This document shows, piece by piece, positions 1-12,108 of a DNA stretch of 64,000 bases. The translations under genes were made by a program, and so were the position numbers. The notes under the pieces were generated by a model that was not told the origin of the DNA, did not search any database, and saw nothing but the letters and a program-made list of their open reading frames with translations. This stretch comes from Cadophora sp. MPI-SDFR-AT-0126. Its lineage: Eukaryota > Ascomycota > Leotiomycetes > Helotiales > Ploettnerulaceae. The first letter of the stretch is position 1. Every line of letters begins with the position of its first letter. The stretch spans positions 434,001 to 498,000 of the forward strand of contig JAGMVK010000026.1 in the NCBI GenBank assembly GCA_020747065.1. Reading direction: 5' to 3'.

Positions 1-284
1 CATAGGGTGCTCGCCACTTCAGACTTGATCTTTGTTCGTATAAATCTGATAGTAAGACTCTTAGACTCGAGCTCACTATAAGGGTGTGTCGAACGCGCTC
101 TATCAGAAGTTATATCTGGTCTAGTGTATGCTTAGCAAGTATACTATATATATATAATATGCTCTCAGGCCCTCCCTTAAGGAGGGAACGCTCTTTTAAA
201 TATATCTTTTCATACTACACTTTTGCCCTAATCAGGAGATCTTGTCTCTTTAACCCAGCCTGCTCGCACCACTGCACGACATAA

Positions 285-2640
285 CTAAAGTAAACTTAAA
301 AGGATTTTTAAAAGTTATTAAAGAAATTAAGTAAGTAATAAGATAAGTAAGATAAGACTATATAATAAGTTCTTACTCTTCTAAAGTAATTAAATACTTA
401 GAATTCCCTTAGTAATAATAAAGACTTAAGTAATAATAACTCTCTTAATAAAGATCTTAATTCTTCTTGCTTTATTAACTAAGCTTATTATTTAAGTCAC
501 GGAAAATATTCCTAGGAACTATATATTAATAAATTCTCTAGTAATTCTAAGAACTTAAAATAGTATACTTAATCTATATTAATACTAAGTAAGCTAAATA
601 TTAATTCTAATTATTACCTTAATAAAAAGTCTTATATTACTATAGTATATAACTATACTAAGGGAGATACTTAAAGCTACTTACTACTACGCTTTAAATA
701 AGAAGTAATAGAACTATTTACTAATACTAAAGAAATAATTAATTACTTAAGTAGTATTTATAGTAATACTTTTAAGTAATAAGATATTAAGATAGCTTTA
801 AATAAGCTATAAATATCCTTAATAGAATTATTTATAGAATACTACCCTTACTTTCTTAAATTAGTTTAAGATACTTATATCCTCTTTAATAGATACTTTA
901 TAACTTACCTTTATAACTTCTTTTACTTATCTTTATAAAACTAAGCTATATATAAGTTTACTTATAATAGAAGTTTCTAAGATTTTATCTTTACTATAGA
1001 TTTCTTAAATAAGGAAGTTTATTATACCTAGGAATAATACTACTAGAATACCTTTCTAATTCATATAATACTCTTATTTACTTAAAACCCTTTAACCTTA
1101 TTCTTATAAAGAGGTATACTTACTTTTCCCCTAGTAAATAATACTACTCTAATCCTTATAGTTTCTGTACTCTTTTAACTACTTCTTACGGCCCTTAGTA
1201 CTTAAAAGTCTATTACTTACTAGAACTATAAGGAGATAAGATATATAACTAGAGATTACCTTAAGTCTTATAATCCTACTAATCCAAGTATCTTAGAAAT
1301 TAAAGTATTAGAATAGTTCCTAGGTAAAGGCTTCTTTATTACTAATAAAGACTAAGAGGAACTAAAGGATACTACTAATTTAGAAAACTAGAGACTTTAA
1401 AAAAAACTCCTTAAAGTAAATAATTAATCTCTAAGAGATTAATATATATTAATTAATAAGTAGTAAAAGTTTTATTATTCCTTATATACTATTTTATAAT
1501 AGTATAAATTTCTAGTGCTACTACTTTAAGTATAACTTTCTATCTCCTAGTACTACTAAGCTTTTAGTATAATAGCTCTAACGTAGTATCCCCTAGCTGA
1601 TTTATTACCTCTTTTATACAAATCTTCTAGTACTACTAAGTATTAGGATAATTACTCTTTAACGTAGTATTACTAATATATAGCTCTACCTTAGTTTAGT
1701 TCTAACTCAGCTAATCCAGGACTTCTCTAAACTTTACTACTAATATAATTCTATTTTATAAGGATTTCTATGAATCTTATAATATTACTAGCTTTAGTAT
1801 AATACCTTAGACGTAGTATTAATATAGTATAAGTCTTTACTTTTATTTAATAGCTATTAGCTAATTATCTGCCTCTTTTACTTATTAAGCTCTAGTGCTA
1901 ATATAATCTTAGCTAGCTAGGATTTATATAAATCTCTTAGTAGCACTAGAGATTAGTATAACTCCTCCCTAATATAGCTCTACTATTTATAGACTCCTTT
2001 TTATTAATCTAGATAATAATTACCTCTTATATAATATATATAATCTCTCTTTTAATCCTTAGTATAGTCCCTTTAAAGCGTAATCTTATAACTATATAAA
2101 TCTTAGGATAATTAACTAATAAATAAGCTACTCTAATTATTTGCTATAGTTATCTAAGTAACTACTAAAATAAAACTAGTATAAACTCCTAATATTACAT
2201 TTATATAAGAATTACGCCTACTAATAGAGTATCTTAATATTCTAAGTAAAGTAAAAACTAGAAGAAAAAAAAGAAATACACTAGTAAAGTATAGTATTAA
2301 AAGTTTTAAAGTAAAAAGAAGTAAACTAAGTACTACTAAAATTTATATTATAAATTGCCTTATAGCTATCCTATAGTTAAGGTAATATTATAGTATTATA
2401 AGGCTAAGATCTCTATTACGTATATATAAGTAAATATAGATCTAAAATTAATTCCGAAAGAATCTTAGTCTATAAGAGAACTAAAAAAGGATTTATATAT
2501 AAAAATAAGGAAAGTATAACTAGGCCTTAAGAGAAGCTAAGATAAGCCCTCTTTTATACTAAAATAGTATTTCATATACTTGTACTAACTCTATAGCTTT
2601 CTATTATCGTATACCGCTACTTACTCGCTTCTAGCCCTCG
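285..2640. repeat. AT-rich, CpG-poor degenerate tract (probable RIP-degraded transposon remnant)
   Basis: About 2.3 kb made almost only of A/T-rich words, with TA steps very frequent and CpG almost absent, in sharp contrast to the balanced sequence from about 2.7 kb on. No open reading frame of useful length survives in any frame. This composition is what repeat-induced point mutation leaves in filamentous ascomycetes (known process); that this was a transposon is inference, since no LTR pair, terminal repeat or coding motif could be recognised. It borders a HET-domain gene. Confidence 0.75.
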
Positions 2641-2660
2641 CCTTACCCTTACTTACCTTA

Positions 2661-2690
2661 GCTCACCTTAGTTCACCTTAGCTCACCTAG
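2661..2690. repeat. Short tandem repeat, 10-bp unit, three copies
   Basis: The unit gctcacctta occurs three times in a row with small changes (gttcacctta, gctcacctag), preceded by a related acttacctta. It sits at the junction between the AT-rich tract and normal-composition DNA. No function is apparent. Confidence 0.7.
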
Positions 2691-3117
2691 TATTACTGAT
2701 AAAGCAGCCCTGCTCACCTTTCCGAACAGAAACAGATTTCGTGTAAGTGAGGATTCAGGTCAAACAACCAGCTGATACGTCGCCGATGAAATTATGCTGT
2801 AATTGCCGAGGAAGATGGTCTAATTACCATGCTACAGCGGCAGGAAAGAGTACAGAGAAGAGGTATTTATTATAGAAAGTGTGCGCTATGAAAGACGATC
2901 TTGTGGTGGTTAGTGAAGCGGTTGTTTGGAGTGAATACTTAAGAAGCGCAAGGAGTAGTTCAGGTCAAATATGTCCAGAGACCGAAATAAGTATTTCAAT
3001 AATACTATCTATAATGGGCGATTCTAGTCAGATCATCGAGACAGGTAATTGGAGTTATGTTTCGTTAGGTGCGGCTGAGCAAAAGATTCCCACTTTCAGG
3101 AGATAGAGTCAATCCTT

Positions 3118-5109
3118 TCAAACAAGTTCTACTATTTCGACTTTTAACTTGCCCTCTGCAAGTTGATTCTTGATATAAGTCCTTGACACACCAAGCACCA
3201 TACACGGTCCAACAAATTGATAGCGGTCAGAGCATTTACGAATCAGCACCAAATCATCATAACCATCAACAAGACACACAATATCTCCTGGTTCACAATA
3301 CTTCGGTCCCATACCCAAGAATCCCTCGTCAGTGTCGAACAGCTTCGAGTTGACATTCCTCTCCAGCAGGAATACAAGACGAGCCCTGATTTCAAACATC
3401 CTCTTCTCAAGTGACTGGCTGGGGTTTCGATATCCCACATCTGATCCTACATCTGGAGACACATAGACCATCATCTCTGGATTCTGACTCCCGTCGAGAT
3501 TGACTCCGACAGAGAGGCCTTTGACTTCAGGAGTTTTGATGTGATGAGGGATCTGAGTTCGCTGGGTTTTGTGTGGTGATGGCGGTATTGTGTACTGTAG
3601 CGATATGATGAAATGCTGTAAGAGCAACATTGTGGAGGTGTCTAATATCAAGGATTGCATCCTCATAGTAACTAGGAACAGGACCCAGAGCGCTGGGATT
3701 CTCTGGTTTGGGTAGGACGGATGTCGAAGTACGAAGTCGTGACACCATGTCCTGACTTCACCTTCTGTGAGATTCTTCAGGATTGGAGATCCGCCAATTG
3801 TGTCTAAGCTCTGGATTCGGACCACGGCAAGAGAGAGGACAGGTCCTGATAGACTTGCGAATAGGATCTCCGGTTCAATATCAACAAGTTTCAGCTTAGC
3901 ATCGAATACGAGTGTCGGCTCACCAGCGGCCCGTTCCGGATAGTTTGGAGCCCAGGAAGGAAGATCGTCGTTGTTGTTAAATGCTCCAATTCCAGCATCT
4001 CGAAGGAAAAAGTATGTCCGGTCATCCAGCTTTCGCAAGATGTCTAGTACTACTTTGCAGTACTCACTATAAACATGTTTCGCTTTGTTTTCCTCGTTAT
4101 AGTTCACTTTGACAGGCAAGGAACAAAGACCTAAGAGGCCGAATATGTGATCGCGAGGATCGGTGGCTAGCAAAGTGCCTCCAATTTCCGAGATCTGAAG
4201 ACTTGATGTGAGACGGTCCTTCGCGGTGGTAGCTTCAGATTGGCGGATATACATTGCAGATGCAGTCCAAAAGCGTGTGATTTCTCGAACGCCTGAGAAT
4301 TCTGTTGATTCCGGTGGCCGAAACTTGAACCAGATATGATCAGGAACAGATTCTGGCTTTTGGGCGTTGCGTATCTCCAGCTCACGACGTAGGATTTGAG
4401 AAAGCATGAAGCAAACATGCATCAGAGATGACTTCTCAATCATGGCATTCGGACTGATGTAAAGGACCGTCGAAGCGAGGACATTCTCCTGAAGAATCCA
4501 AATTCTCTTCCAGTACTGCAGACTACCTAGGTAGCTCAGTGAATTCCAGAGCTTGTCGCAAGTAGGGGCCTGGATCAGTGCCGGGCATTCCGTTAACCAC
4601 GACAGATCGCTGCTCAGCCTGACTGGGTCCCACCCTCCGCTTCGAAAGGCATTATGCAGAACTCTGACGGCTATAGCAGCTTGCATGAGCTCTATGTTGC
4701 CCTGATCGCCCAACCAGCCAAGTACAAGACTGGCTGACGTGTAGATCTTAGGCATGAGTAGAACTTGCTCGCTGCGCTCTTGGGTGTTCGACTGGTCGAT
4801 ACATAGCGCATCGACCCAGATTCGGAAAGAACTTTGGTCTTTGGAGGGAAATTCGTATTGCCAGTAGCTTCGAACATGCTTCAAGGCGGCGGCTAGGTTG
4901 GTGGTAATAGGTACTACAGTGCCGTTTATTTCAATATCCGTGGTCACGGATTTGTCTCCCCAGACGTAAGACAAGGCTGCGAAATGTAAGTCGTTATCGA
5001 GCGTGACGGTGTGTAGCTTCCACTTGATGCTCGTATCAAGGCTGAGGAGCTCGAGAAGTCGTATCTGTTGTTTGCTCGCATCTAGAGACTTAGGATACAG
5101 GACTGACAT
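3118..5109 (-). CDS. HET-domain (heterokaryon incompatibility) protein
   Basis: Single-exon gene of 663 codons plus stop. The reading frame also opens at a GTG three codons upstream, but the first ATG at 5109 is preferred. The N-terminal half shows the HET (PF06985) signature in order: FAALSYVWGD near residue 45, IWVDALCIDQSNTQERSEQV near 95-115, YWKRIWILQENVLA near 200, and ATDPRDHIFGLLGLC near 335. The C-terminal third is not recognisable. HET proteins trigger non-self recognition and programmed cell death after fusion of unlike hyphae in fungi; many family members have no tested role. The gene lies next to the AT-rich degenerate tract, a common setting for this fast-evolving family. No frame break is seen, although around 3530-3750 a second minus frame also looks protein-like, so a pair of compensating indels in the C-terminal region cannot be excluded. 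Confidence 0.88.
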   Translation of the reverse strand: MSVLYPKSLDASKQQIRLLELLSLDTSIKWKLHTVTLDNDLHFAALSYVWGDKSVTTDIEINGTVVPITTNLAAALKHVRSYWQYEFPSKDQSSFRIWVDALCIDQSNTQERSEQVLLMPKIYTSASLVLGWLGDQGNIELMQAAIAVRVLHNAFRSGGWDPVRLSSDLSWLTECPALIQAPTCDKLWNSLSYLGSLQYWKRIWILQENVLASTVLYISPNAMIEKSSLMHVCFMLSQILRRELEIRNAQKPESVPDHIWFKFRPPESTEFSGVREITRFWTASAMYIRQSEATTAKDRLTSSLQISEIGGTLLATDPRDHIFGLLGLCSLPVKVNYNEENKAKHVYSEYCKVVLDILRKLDDRTYFFLRDAGIGAFNNNDDLPSWAPNYPERAAGEPTLVFDAKLKLVDIEPEILFASLSGPVLSLAVVRIQSLDTIGGSPILKNLTEGEVRTWCHDFVLRHPSYPNQRIPALWVLFLVTMRMQSLILDTSTMLLLQHFIISLQYTIPPSPHKTQRTQIPHHIKTPEVKGLSVGVNLDGSQNPEMMVYVSPDVGSDVGYRNPSQSLEKRMFEIRARLVFLLERNVNSKLFDTDEGFLGMGPKYCEPGDIVCLVDGYDDLVLIRKCSDRYQFVGPCMVLGVSRTYIKNQLAEGKLKVEIVELV

Positions 5110-5118
5110 TTCAAGCAC

Positions 5119-6550
5119 GTTTTTTCAATAGATTATTTCGATTCCATGGTCATTCAGGGCAGTTTGTGTTATTAGGAGGGCGAGACGTTCTGAGGGCACG
5201 GACCTCTCTCCAAGGTCGGGGCCGTCCCGCCAACCCGCTTCTCCAAAGCTTGGCTATCTAGGATTTCTCCAATCTCTTTCTGTCTGTATTCTCATTTACA
5301 GTACCATCACGATATCAACGCACAGAGCTAATCACCGCTATGGACCCGGAGGATAGAGCTCTCAATAAAGAGGCGGCCCAGCTTGCAACACCATGGAACA
5401 TTCCAACCCGGGGACCTGGTCGTTGTCTTCAGTAGAGAAAGATGATTATAAGAAATGGAGTAACAGGAGCTGTGTGAGGGAGACGGCATTGAAGCTGATT
5501 GAGGGTAGTTCGACTGTTTCGTCATAGTTCACATGGGGAGGCGTTTCTCAGGTGCAAGATGTGTTCTATATGGTACTCTTAGTCTTCGGCATAACTCGTT
5601 GGCTAGAATGAAGAGACTCCAGTCTCCAGGGATTGATGTGTTTCGCAGCCCTTAAGTCCTAGTGGTAGACGGGCGCAAAACGAATTTGGAAAGATAATAA
5701 ATAGCACCAGAAAGTCTCGTGAACACGGCTGAGCAAAGACCCAACAACCCAGCGTGGAAGTTTCCTGGGTGCTGAGCTCCTAGTCAAATGAGAGTAACCA
5801 AGGACTAGCTTGAAGTGAAAGCGCCGAGAATGTGATGAATGAGACTATCAGAAACAGAATCAATCAACGGCTCGTAATAAATTTAGGGGAGATATTTCAA
5901 TGAACCACAATACTGAATTCAACATAACGACAACGAAAGCTGGCCAAAATGACGATAAAAGCTAGCATTCAAAAATCGTGAGTTCAAAAACACGAAAGAG
6001 TAGCAAATATAAAGAGAAGAGAGGATGTACCACGAGATACGGAAATGAACGAGCATCTCAGAGGGAAGAGACTCGAGGTGAGAACTGTAAACTTGCCACG
6101 AACTGCGTGGTTCGTAATTGAATCCAGGCATTGTGGTTCAAGAGCTTGGTAGATTGCTTGGTCAATCAGCGAGTAATTATATTTATAGTATTGCGGAGGA
6201 AGAGTCAGAGTTGCTGAGTTCTGTCTGTTTAGTATGCACTCTCGTGTGAATGAAAGGAGAGAGCAAGGAAGAGAGCATGAAGAGAGCAAAAAAGAGAGAA
6301 GAGTTGTACAAAATCTCAACCACTTCTAGCGTGGGAGAATTATAGAGGCTTATATATTATGTAGGGTATATATACACCATCAGAAACAGGGGACGAACCA
6401 CGCCTTACCATGCCAGGCAATGCATGTATGCTATGCTGTGCTGTGCTGTGCAATCCAAATGCTACTCCACCAATCGAAGTCCTATTGAAAACAATCCCAC
6501 CCCATCCAGCCCAACTCCTTCAACCCATAACCCCGGCCTTCTCTTCATCA
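5119..6550. other. Intergenic, no gene supported
   Basis: Short open frames on both strands lack ATG starts or splice support. A strong TATA-rich stretch lies at about 6343-6375. On the minus strand it is followed by a CT-rich stretch that looks like a 5' leader (about 6240-6320), but no convincing coding exon follows, so a non-coding transcript is possible but unproven. Confidence 0.5.
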
Positions 6551-7570
6551 TTATGCTCCCGTTATCTTCTCCAGCCTCAGATCATTCACGACCATATACC
6601 GACTCAACCCTATCCAACCCCAGCGGAACCACCGCATCTGGCTCTTATGCGCGTTCGTCATCGCAGTCTGCGCGGCACGCACTTCATTGATGCCGCTGAG
6701 GAAGAGAAGAGGGGATGGATGTTCGTTCATCTGTTTCTTGCTCACGACAATCGCAAGCAGACTTATGATCGAGTCGAAGAAACTCGTGTATTTCCGCACC
6801 ACGTTCACAGAAGAGAGGGAGTATAAATCAACGGGACATCCCCAGCCAGGTCGATTATGTATGAGAGAGGAAATGAAATGTCGCGCGCCGTGGAAGAGGG
6901 AGATATGGTTCGGGTGTGAGGAAACGCCTGACGCATCGAAGGTTATCAGGACGTCGATTGTGGCGGTTGGCGCGTCTACGGACTTGTTCTTCATTGGGTT
7001 TGAGAGGTTCGGGGCGAAGGCTGAGGAGAGGAGAGTGGCCATTTTCTGTTTATCCCATACGGTGGTCATACTGTCTGGGAAATCACTGTGGAAACAATAC
7101 ATTTATCAGCCGTGGTCCCAGAATTGGAGGTGGGGTGGTGGGGTTGATTGGGATGGGGATGCATACGGGCTTTCTACCACAAACACATCGTCTTCTTTTC
7201 GCAGACCCAATGCCATGCCGCTCTTCACCAATTCCTTCTTGCGCGTCTCGCCGAGCCCGTCTGCGTCTCCTAGGGTAGATATCAGCGGGATTCTTCAGTT
7301 CCGTCCCATCTCGCTTTGCGCCTCAGCAGAAACCACAAGGGGTAACGGACCGCTACTCAAACACAGTATCTTCACATGATTTCCCAACTCTGGACGCGTC
7401 AATGCCAGGAGCGTCGGCGCAAAGAACATAGCCTCGTCGTCGGGATGCGCGATAAGTAGACATATGCGCTTGTTGCGCAATTTGGGGAAACGGCTGCGCG
7501 CAATGTTGACGGTGTATAGCCATGCGGTGATGGCGACGAGGGGAATCGCAAGGAGCGTGAACCATTGCAT
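6551..7570 (-). CDS. GPI12: N-acetylglucosaminyl-phosphatidylinositol de-N-acetylase (PIG-L/GPI12)
   Basis: Catalyses the second step of GPI-anchor synthesis at the ER: removal of the acetyl group from GlcNAc-PI. Three exons join in phase: 7570-7351, 7269-7167 and 7085-6551 (introns of 81 bp each), giving 285 residues, a normal size for the family. The start ATG at 7570 directly precedes one hydrophobic membrane segment (about residues 2-20), the usual ER anchor. The PIG-L metal-binding motif [10 protein letters not shown] is in exon 1, and the second conserved block, [14 protein letters not shown], is in exon 3. The first junction restores [12 protein letters not shown], typical of the family, which confirms the splice site. 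It is divergent from the membrane-protein gene at 8297. No abnormality seen. Confidence 0.95.
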
Positions 7571-8296
7571 GGTTATACTAGAAGAGTGGGAGTAGAAAGC
7601 GTCGAATGTTGGCAGACTGTTCGCATTGAAGTCTGGTATTGAGTGCTCTACTTGTTTGTTTGCTGCAGAAGAGAGGATGGATAAGGGGCGACTAATAGGT
7701 GGTAAAGCCACCTGGCATTGGAAGGAGGATCAGTGAGACGAGACGATGACCGAGGGGCGGAAATCAAATGTTAGGCCCAGCTAGCGAGGGGTGACATTGA
7801 CATGGGACGGCGGGCACTAGGCCGGATATCGGATAGGCTACGAATTTAAAGTTGGGCCACAGATGCAATGCAGGTGAGATCTCATCCGATGAACTGAATC
7901 CTAAACAACCTTACATTTTTTGCTGCGACCTCAATTGTGGCCAGCTTGTATTTGATCGGCCAAGAAGTGTGCCAGCACGCTAAAGTGGACAAACAGGAGG
8001 AATAGACAGGGCAAGGAAGCAGAGGTTGACTGTTATGTCAAGCTGTATCTTACTACTCTTGAAGGCACACGACAGCGAGGTTTCTGGAGGGAAGCTACCG
8101 GAATTGTCGGCAACGAATTGAAGACATTGTCTTGGAGAGGAGGGACGATTATCTACTAGCAGAAGTACATGAGAGGAGATCCGAGGAGTTGCGGAAGGGG
8201 CTTTTGAACCTGTCAAAGGTCACTCTAGGTTGAACGAGAAGAGCTTCAGAATATCCTCCAAAGCCAAGACGCAGCTGCAGGTATTCAACGCCCACA
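7571..8296. promoter_or_regulatory. Shared intergenic region between divergent genes
   Basis: This 726-bp gap separates the start of GPI12 (minus) from the start of the small membrane-protein gene (plus), so it must carry both promoters. No specific operator or TATA box stands out. Confidence 0.5.
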
Positions 8297-8993
8297 ATGG
8301 CACGTCACCGCAAAGAGAAAACGCCGAAGAAGATCCCTCTATCTCAACCTGATCGATCAGGGCCAACCCAAGCAACCCTCCTCGACATCGCAGAACAGCG
8401 CGGCCTCCTCAAAACCTACGATGGCCAGAATGACACAGCGTCCCTCGAAGGCAGGGTCAGAGAGGAAGCGGATACAGAAGCATTAGTTGGCAGGTTGGGC
8501 GAATCGGTGTTGTGGAGTATAAGTTTGACGATGTTGCATTTCACACTGGATGTATTGATTTCGCATCAGTATGGTGCGGACAGTATTGTCTGGCCGGATG
8601 TTATTTGGAGAGCTGTGCAGGCTTTTCCTGGTACGTTGCTCTGTTCTCAGCTGATCATCTCAATCAATGACTAACGATGTTCTTCTTATAGTCATCTTTC
8701 TACTCATGTACTTTTTCCACCAACATCCGACACCCTCCCCGGTCATCCCGCCGCTCCCTCCAAAAGCATTAAAAATCACCTATCAAACCCTCTTCTTCGT
8801 CGGCTCGGTATCTGCTGGATGTTACCTAATCTACATCACGAATATGCATGGATATTATGCTGTTATGAAGCAGTCTCCTCCGCTTGGATGTCTATGGGTT
8901 TGGTCGGTTATCGAATTGGATCTCATACCGGCCGTTGGAAGTCTACTGTGGTGTGTTGTATTTTTGAAGTGGCGAGGTTATAATTATCTATGA
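8297..8993 (+). CDS. Conserved small fungal multi-pass membrane protein (DUF7719-like)
   Basis: Two exons, 8297-8630 and 8692-8993, join in phase across a 61-bp intron with a clear ACTAAC branch site, giving 211 residues. The N-terminus is basic and polar (MARHRKEKTPKK...). About four hydrophobic segments follow, near residues 74-92, 111-122, 139-160 and 180-200. The overall pattern resembles the uncharacterised ascomycete family DUF7719; this assignment is from memory of the family layout and is tentative. Location is probably the ER or another endomembrane. It is divergent from GPI12, a frequent arrangement for housekeeping genes, but no shared function can be claimed. Confidence 0.85.
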
Positions 8994-9297
8994 ATGGGCG
9001 GAAGTGTACATGCATATCATCTAGACTGGCGAGAATATATCCCGACGACGCATCATGACCGTTGCTACCTTCATTTCTTGAACCAGTGCTCATTCTCCAG
9101 AATATGACGGACGGCACACAAGATCATACGCATAGTTCGGTCACTATATCCAATGATGGTGGGAGTAAATAGGGTCGTGTGGATGGAGTGGAGGTGGCGA
9201 AGTCAAGCAGAAGAGTATCCATGGTCACCCGGCCGATGCCGAAGGTGACGGGAACTTCAAGGACAGTAAAGGCAGAAAGTAAGACACGTGCAAATTT

Positions 9298-9537
9298 TCA
9301 CAACCAACTCCTCTTTGGAAGTGGTCGAATGATGCCGACTAAGGACGCGACATTGCTGTTATCTGCGGAGTATGTTGCGTTCCTGGTTGCTCTTCCGCGG
9401 TCCTTTGAAAGCAATGCCTGAAGCACAATTTCGGGGTTACAGAATGTATGAAAGTCTCTTTGGTTGATCATGGCTACCAACTGCTCCATCCAGACGGGAA
9501 ATCCAGAAAGAGAAGATTTTGCGTCTGTTTTTTTCAT
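9298..9537 (-). CDS. Small hypothetical ORF, 79 residues
   Basis: ATG-started frame with a reasonable start context (CAGCCATGA) and a balanced, soluble composition (MKKTDAKSSLSGFP...). No family is recognised and no splice partner was found on either side. It lies in a 1.2-kb gap between two plus-strand genes. It may be a remnant or a chance ORF. Confidence 0.25.
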   Translation of the reverse strand: MKKTDAKSSLSGFPVWMEQLVAMINQRDFHTFCNPEIVLQALLSKDRGRATRNATYSADNSNVASLVGIIRPLPKRSWL

Positions 9538-10259
9538 GGCTGGGAACTTTTTATCAGGGAAGGCAGAAAGAGATCAGTCTCTTAGAGGTGGAGTCGATGC
9601 TCAGGCAACCACATCTCTTGGAAGTTTCCATTCAGTTATTGAAGACACTGCTGCAAGCTCTCGATTCCTTGTTTCTTAGCTTCTGGAAATGACAAGAATG
9701 TTTTCATTCATGCATGATACCTTCCTACCTATGTCGACGCTATTCCCTTGCCTTCAAAGTGCGCTGCCAGCGTGCTGTTGCCTCTCAACACTTAATTCTT
9801 TATTGTTTCATTGATGAAGACAAAACTAGGTAAGTTTTGATGCAGTATAGACAATCGAAAGATGCGCTGAAAGACTTGACTGGGTCTTTCCACTTCTTTC
9901 TTCCATCATTCATGTCTTTTATTGAACTAGGCAAGGAGAGGCATATAATCTCCCCGATTTCCCAATTTTTCAGCCCTCAATCCATCCAGCACATCGGAAA
10001 TGGCTTCACCAAATCCGCCTCCACTCGAGGTTCCACCTTCAAGATCGACAGTCCCTTCTCCAGAGTCAGCTTCCTCCACGAACGAAACCCTCCCACCTTT
10101 TCTGACCATACTTTCAACTGCAACAAATGAGCCTCTATAAGGCACAGCGTCTTCTTCTCGGAACTTTCGACACTCAGAGGATCATCAGGTATCACTTCAT
10201 CACAGCCTGCTGAGATTTCCGACACATCTAAGACTTCATCCACCAGTCCAACTTCGAAG

Positions 10260-11559
10260 ATGGAGATCTCACCACCACGCATCGGCAACTTTCATGATGT
10301 CCAAGACATTTCTTCTTCCGGTCAAGGTAGCCCCTCAAGCTTTGGTCATTCTTCGGTCCACAAATCAGGTAGGTAGTCAATCGGAGGAAGTGGCAAAGAT
10401 GATCCCGGCATCAGATTTGGCGATGTCCATCAACGGCCATTCTGTTCCCCGTACGAGTCTCCCCACGGCTGGACAGTGGCTAGAAGGAGTGAAGGTAATC
10501 GGAGAAGTCTCTCACATCGAGCCTTCTAGACATCTCAAAGATCGACCATTGGACGAGGCAGAAGCATCAGGATCTGGCAACAAAGCGCCCACCCAGGGAG
10601 CTGCGGACGACCACTCTGAAGACCCGAAATCCACACCAAGCTCCAACAAGTTAGGCAAGAAGAAGCACATTCACTCTCCTTCTACCTCAGCCAGCACCCA
10701 AACCACCAAAGTTGCCCGAACAGAGGAGACACCTTCCATCAGTCAGGCCAAGGTCCGAGGCACTCGAGGTCAGGCACGTGTAGTCAAGGAACCAAAGACC
10801 AAACCAGTGTACAGCGACACTCCACTCTCCAAACCTCAGCAGAAATCTTACACCCGTTCCGAATCCTCGGACAAGCTTTCGAAATCTGGAGGTCGTGATC
10901 ACGGTGCATCATCTTCTAAGCCATTCATCGTGCCGGATGAAGAGGTCGAGGACGAGTACGACAGTTCTCCGCTCTACAAGCCGCAGAAGAAAGCTCCTGC
11001 TCGCTCCAAGAACAAGGATAAGAACACGAGAATCCGAGGTCGTCATGGATCAAGAGGTCGACAGACCCGGGATCCATCCATCGCGCCAGATGATAAGGAA
11101 GAGTGTAAGGATGATGATGATGGTCATAAGCCCGTCAAATTAGGACAAGGCGGCGGCATCCGCGGCGGTATGGGCTCGCCTGGTCGAGTTCCAAGTGACG
11201 AGGACACCATCTTAAACCTCTCAAGGAACACCGACACTTCCCCCACGACTAACGCCCTTTTCACCGCGTCCGCACATCTCCACGCTGGTAGCGCCGCCTT
11301 CATTTTCTCACTGTCAAAACGAGTATCCGAGCTCGAAGCCTCGAATAAGAGCTTGAATGACCGACTGAAGGACGCTTTGACGGAAGCTGAGGAGTTGAGA
11401 ACTGCGATGAAGGGAAAACACGCTGAGTTGCTTGAAGTGAGAAGAATTGCTCGGGAGTTGGAGGGGGAGGTAAAGGAGTCGAAAGGGAAGGACTTTCAAG
11501 ATCATCCGCGGAGTTTGGAGTGGGAGGATAGAAGTGGGGGTGAGGGTGACGATAGATGA
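10260..11559 (+). CDS. Disordered protein with C-terminal coiled coil, function unknown
   Basis: Modelled as two exons, 10260-10368 and 10415-11559, joined in phase across a 46-bp intron (GTAGGT...TCAG), giving 417 residues. The ATG at 10260 opens the frame MEISPPRIGNFHDVQD. Most of the protein is Ser/Thr/Lys/Pro-rich and probably disordered, with an acidic patch (ECKDDDDG) and basic RGRH/RGR stretches. The last ~90 residues form a heptad-rich helix (SKRVSELEASNKSLNDRLKD...), a likely coiled coil. The 5' end is unresolved. The same frame as 10260 runs back to 10131 with coding-like Ser/Thr-rich text, and another frame starting at ATG 10000 (MASPNPPPLEVPPS...) runs into a stop at 10138. Joining them would need a 1-nt shift rather than an intron. 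No known family recognised. Confidence 0.6.
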
Positions 11560-12108
11560 AGATGCGCAAGATGAGGAGGAGAGTTCGGATTGATTGGAGC
11601 TCAGGAGGAGAAGGTTGATTCTCTTTCGGCATAGGCCGATGGATGATTCGAAGTGGTGATACGGAAATTGAGATTAGAGTGGGAACTCTGACTTTTGCTT
11701 TTGCTACTAAGTAGCTGAAGTGTCGTCGACGGATCCAGTACCGTGGCGTTTGAGGGTACATGTTTGCAGTTTGGGTCTGCCATCTGAATGAATAGAGCGT
11801 CTTCGATAGCAAATAGAATAGTATTGATATCTCTTCCTCACTTGTATTAGACAAAAAATTTATGATGTGACATTCCTGTCATTGTGGAGAGTAGAGAGTA
11901 GAAAATTCATTCTATTGCTTTATGTCTGTGTACAAGAAAGTCCTCTTTCGTAGACCATCCGCGCATAGTCATACTTCTAAAGAACTTTGCCATAACCATG
12001 TAAAGGAAAGTCGAAAATGGAATCTCCTATCCTGCCTAGTACTCAGATCCATCGCCCTGGAACAAAACCAGAAGTGATTACTTCAACACTCGAGATGCTT
12101 GTGCAAGG
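11560..12108. other. Intergenic, nothing recognised
   Basis: This is the gap between two convergent genes and probably holds their 3' untranslated regions. Overlapping minus-strand frames here are shadows of the coding sequence to the left. Confidence 0.5.

Noticed and set aside
165..190. Near-palindrome around cttaag in the left end
   Set aside because: Imperfect and isolated; no terminal repeat partner or target duplication was found.
3527..3748. Alternative protein-like minus frame inside the HET gene at 3118-5109
   Set aside because: The main frame stays open over the whole length and no splice signals or stops force a change. Kept only as a caution in the gene entry.
5984..6319. 111-codon minus frame with a signal-peptide-like start
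   Set aside because: It begins with TTG and not ATG, and is CT-biased like an untranslated leader. No homology features are seen.
6410..7379. Long plus-strand frames of 138 and 230 codons
   Set aside because: They are antisense to GPI12, whose three exons join in phase and carry the catalytic motifs.
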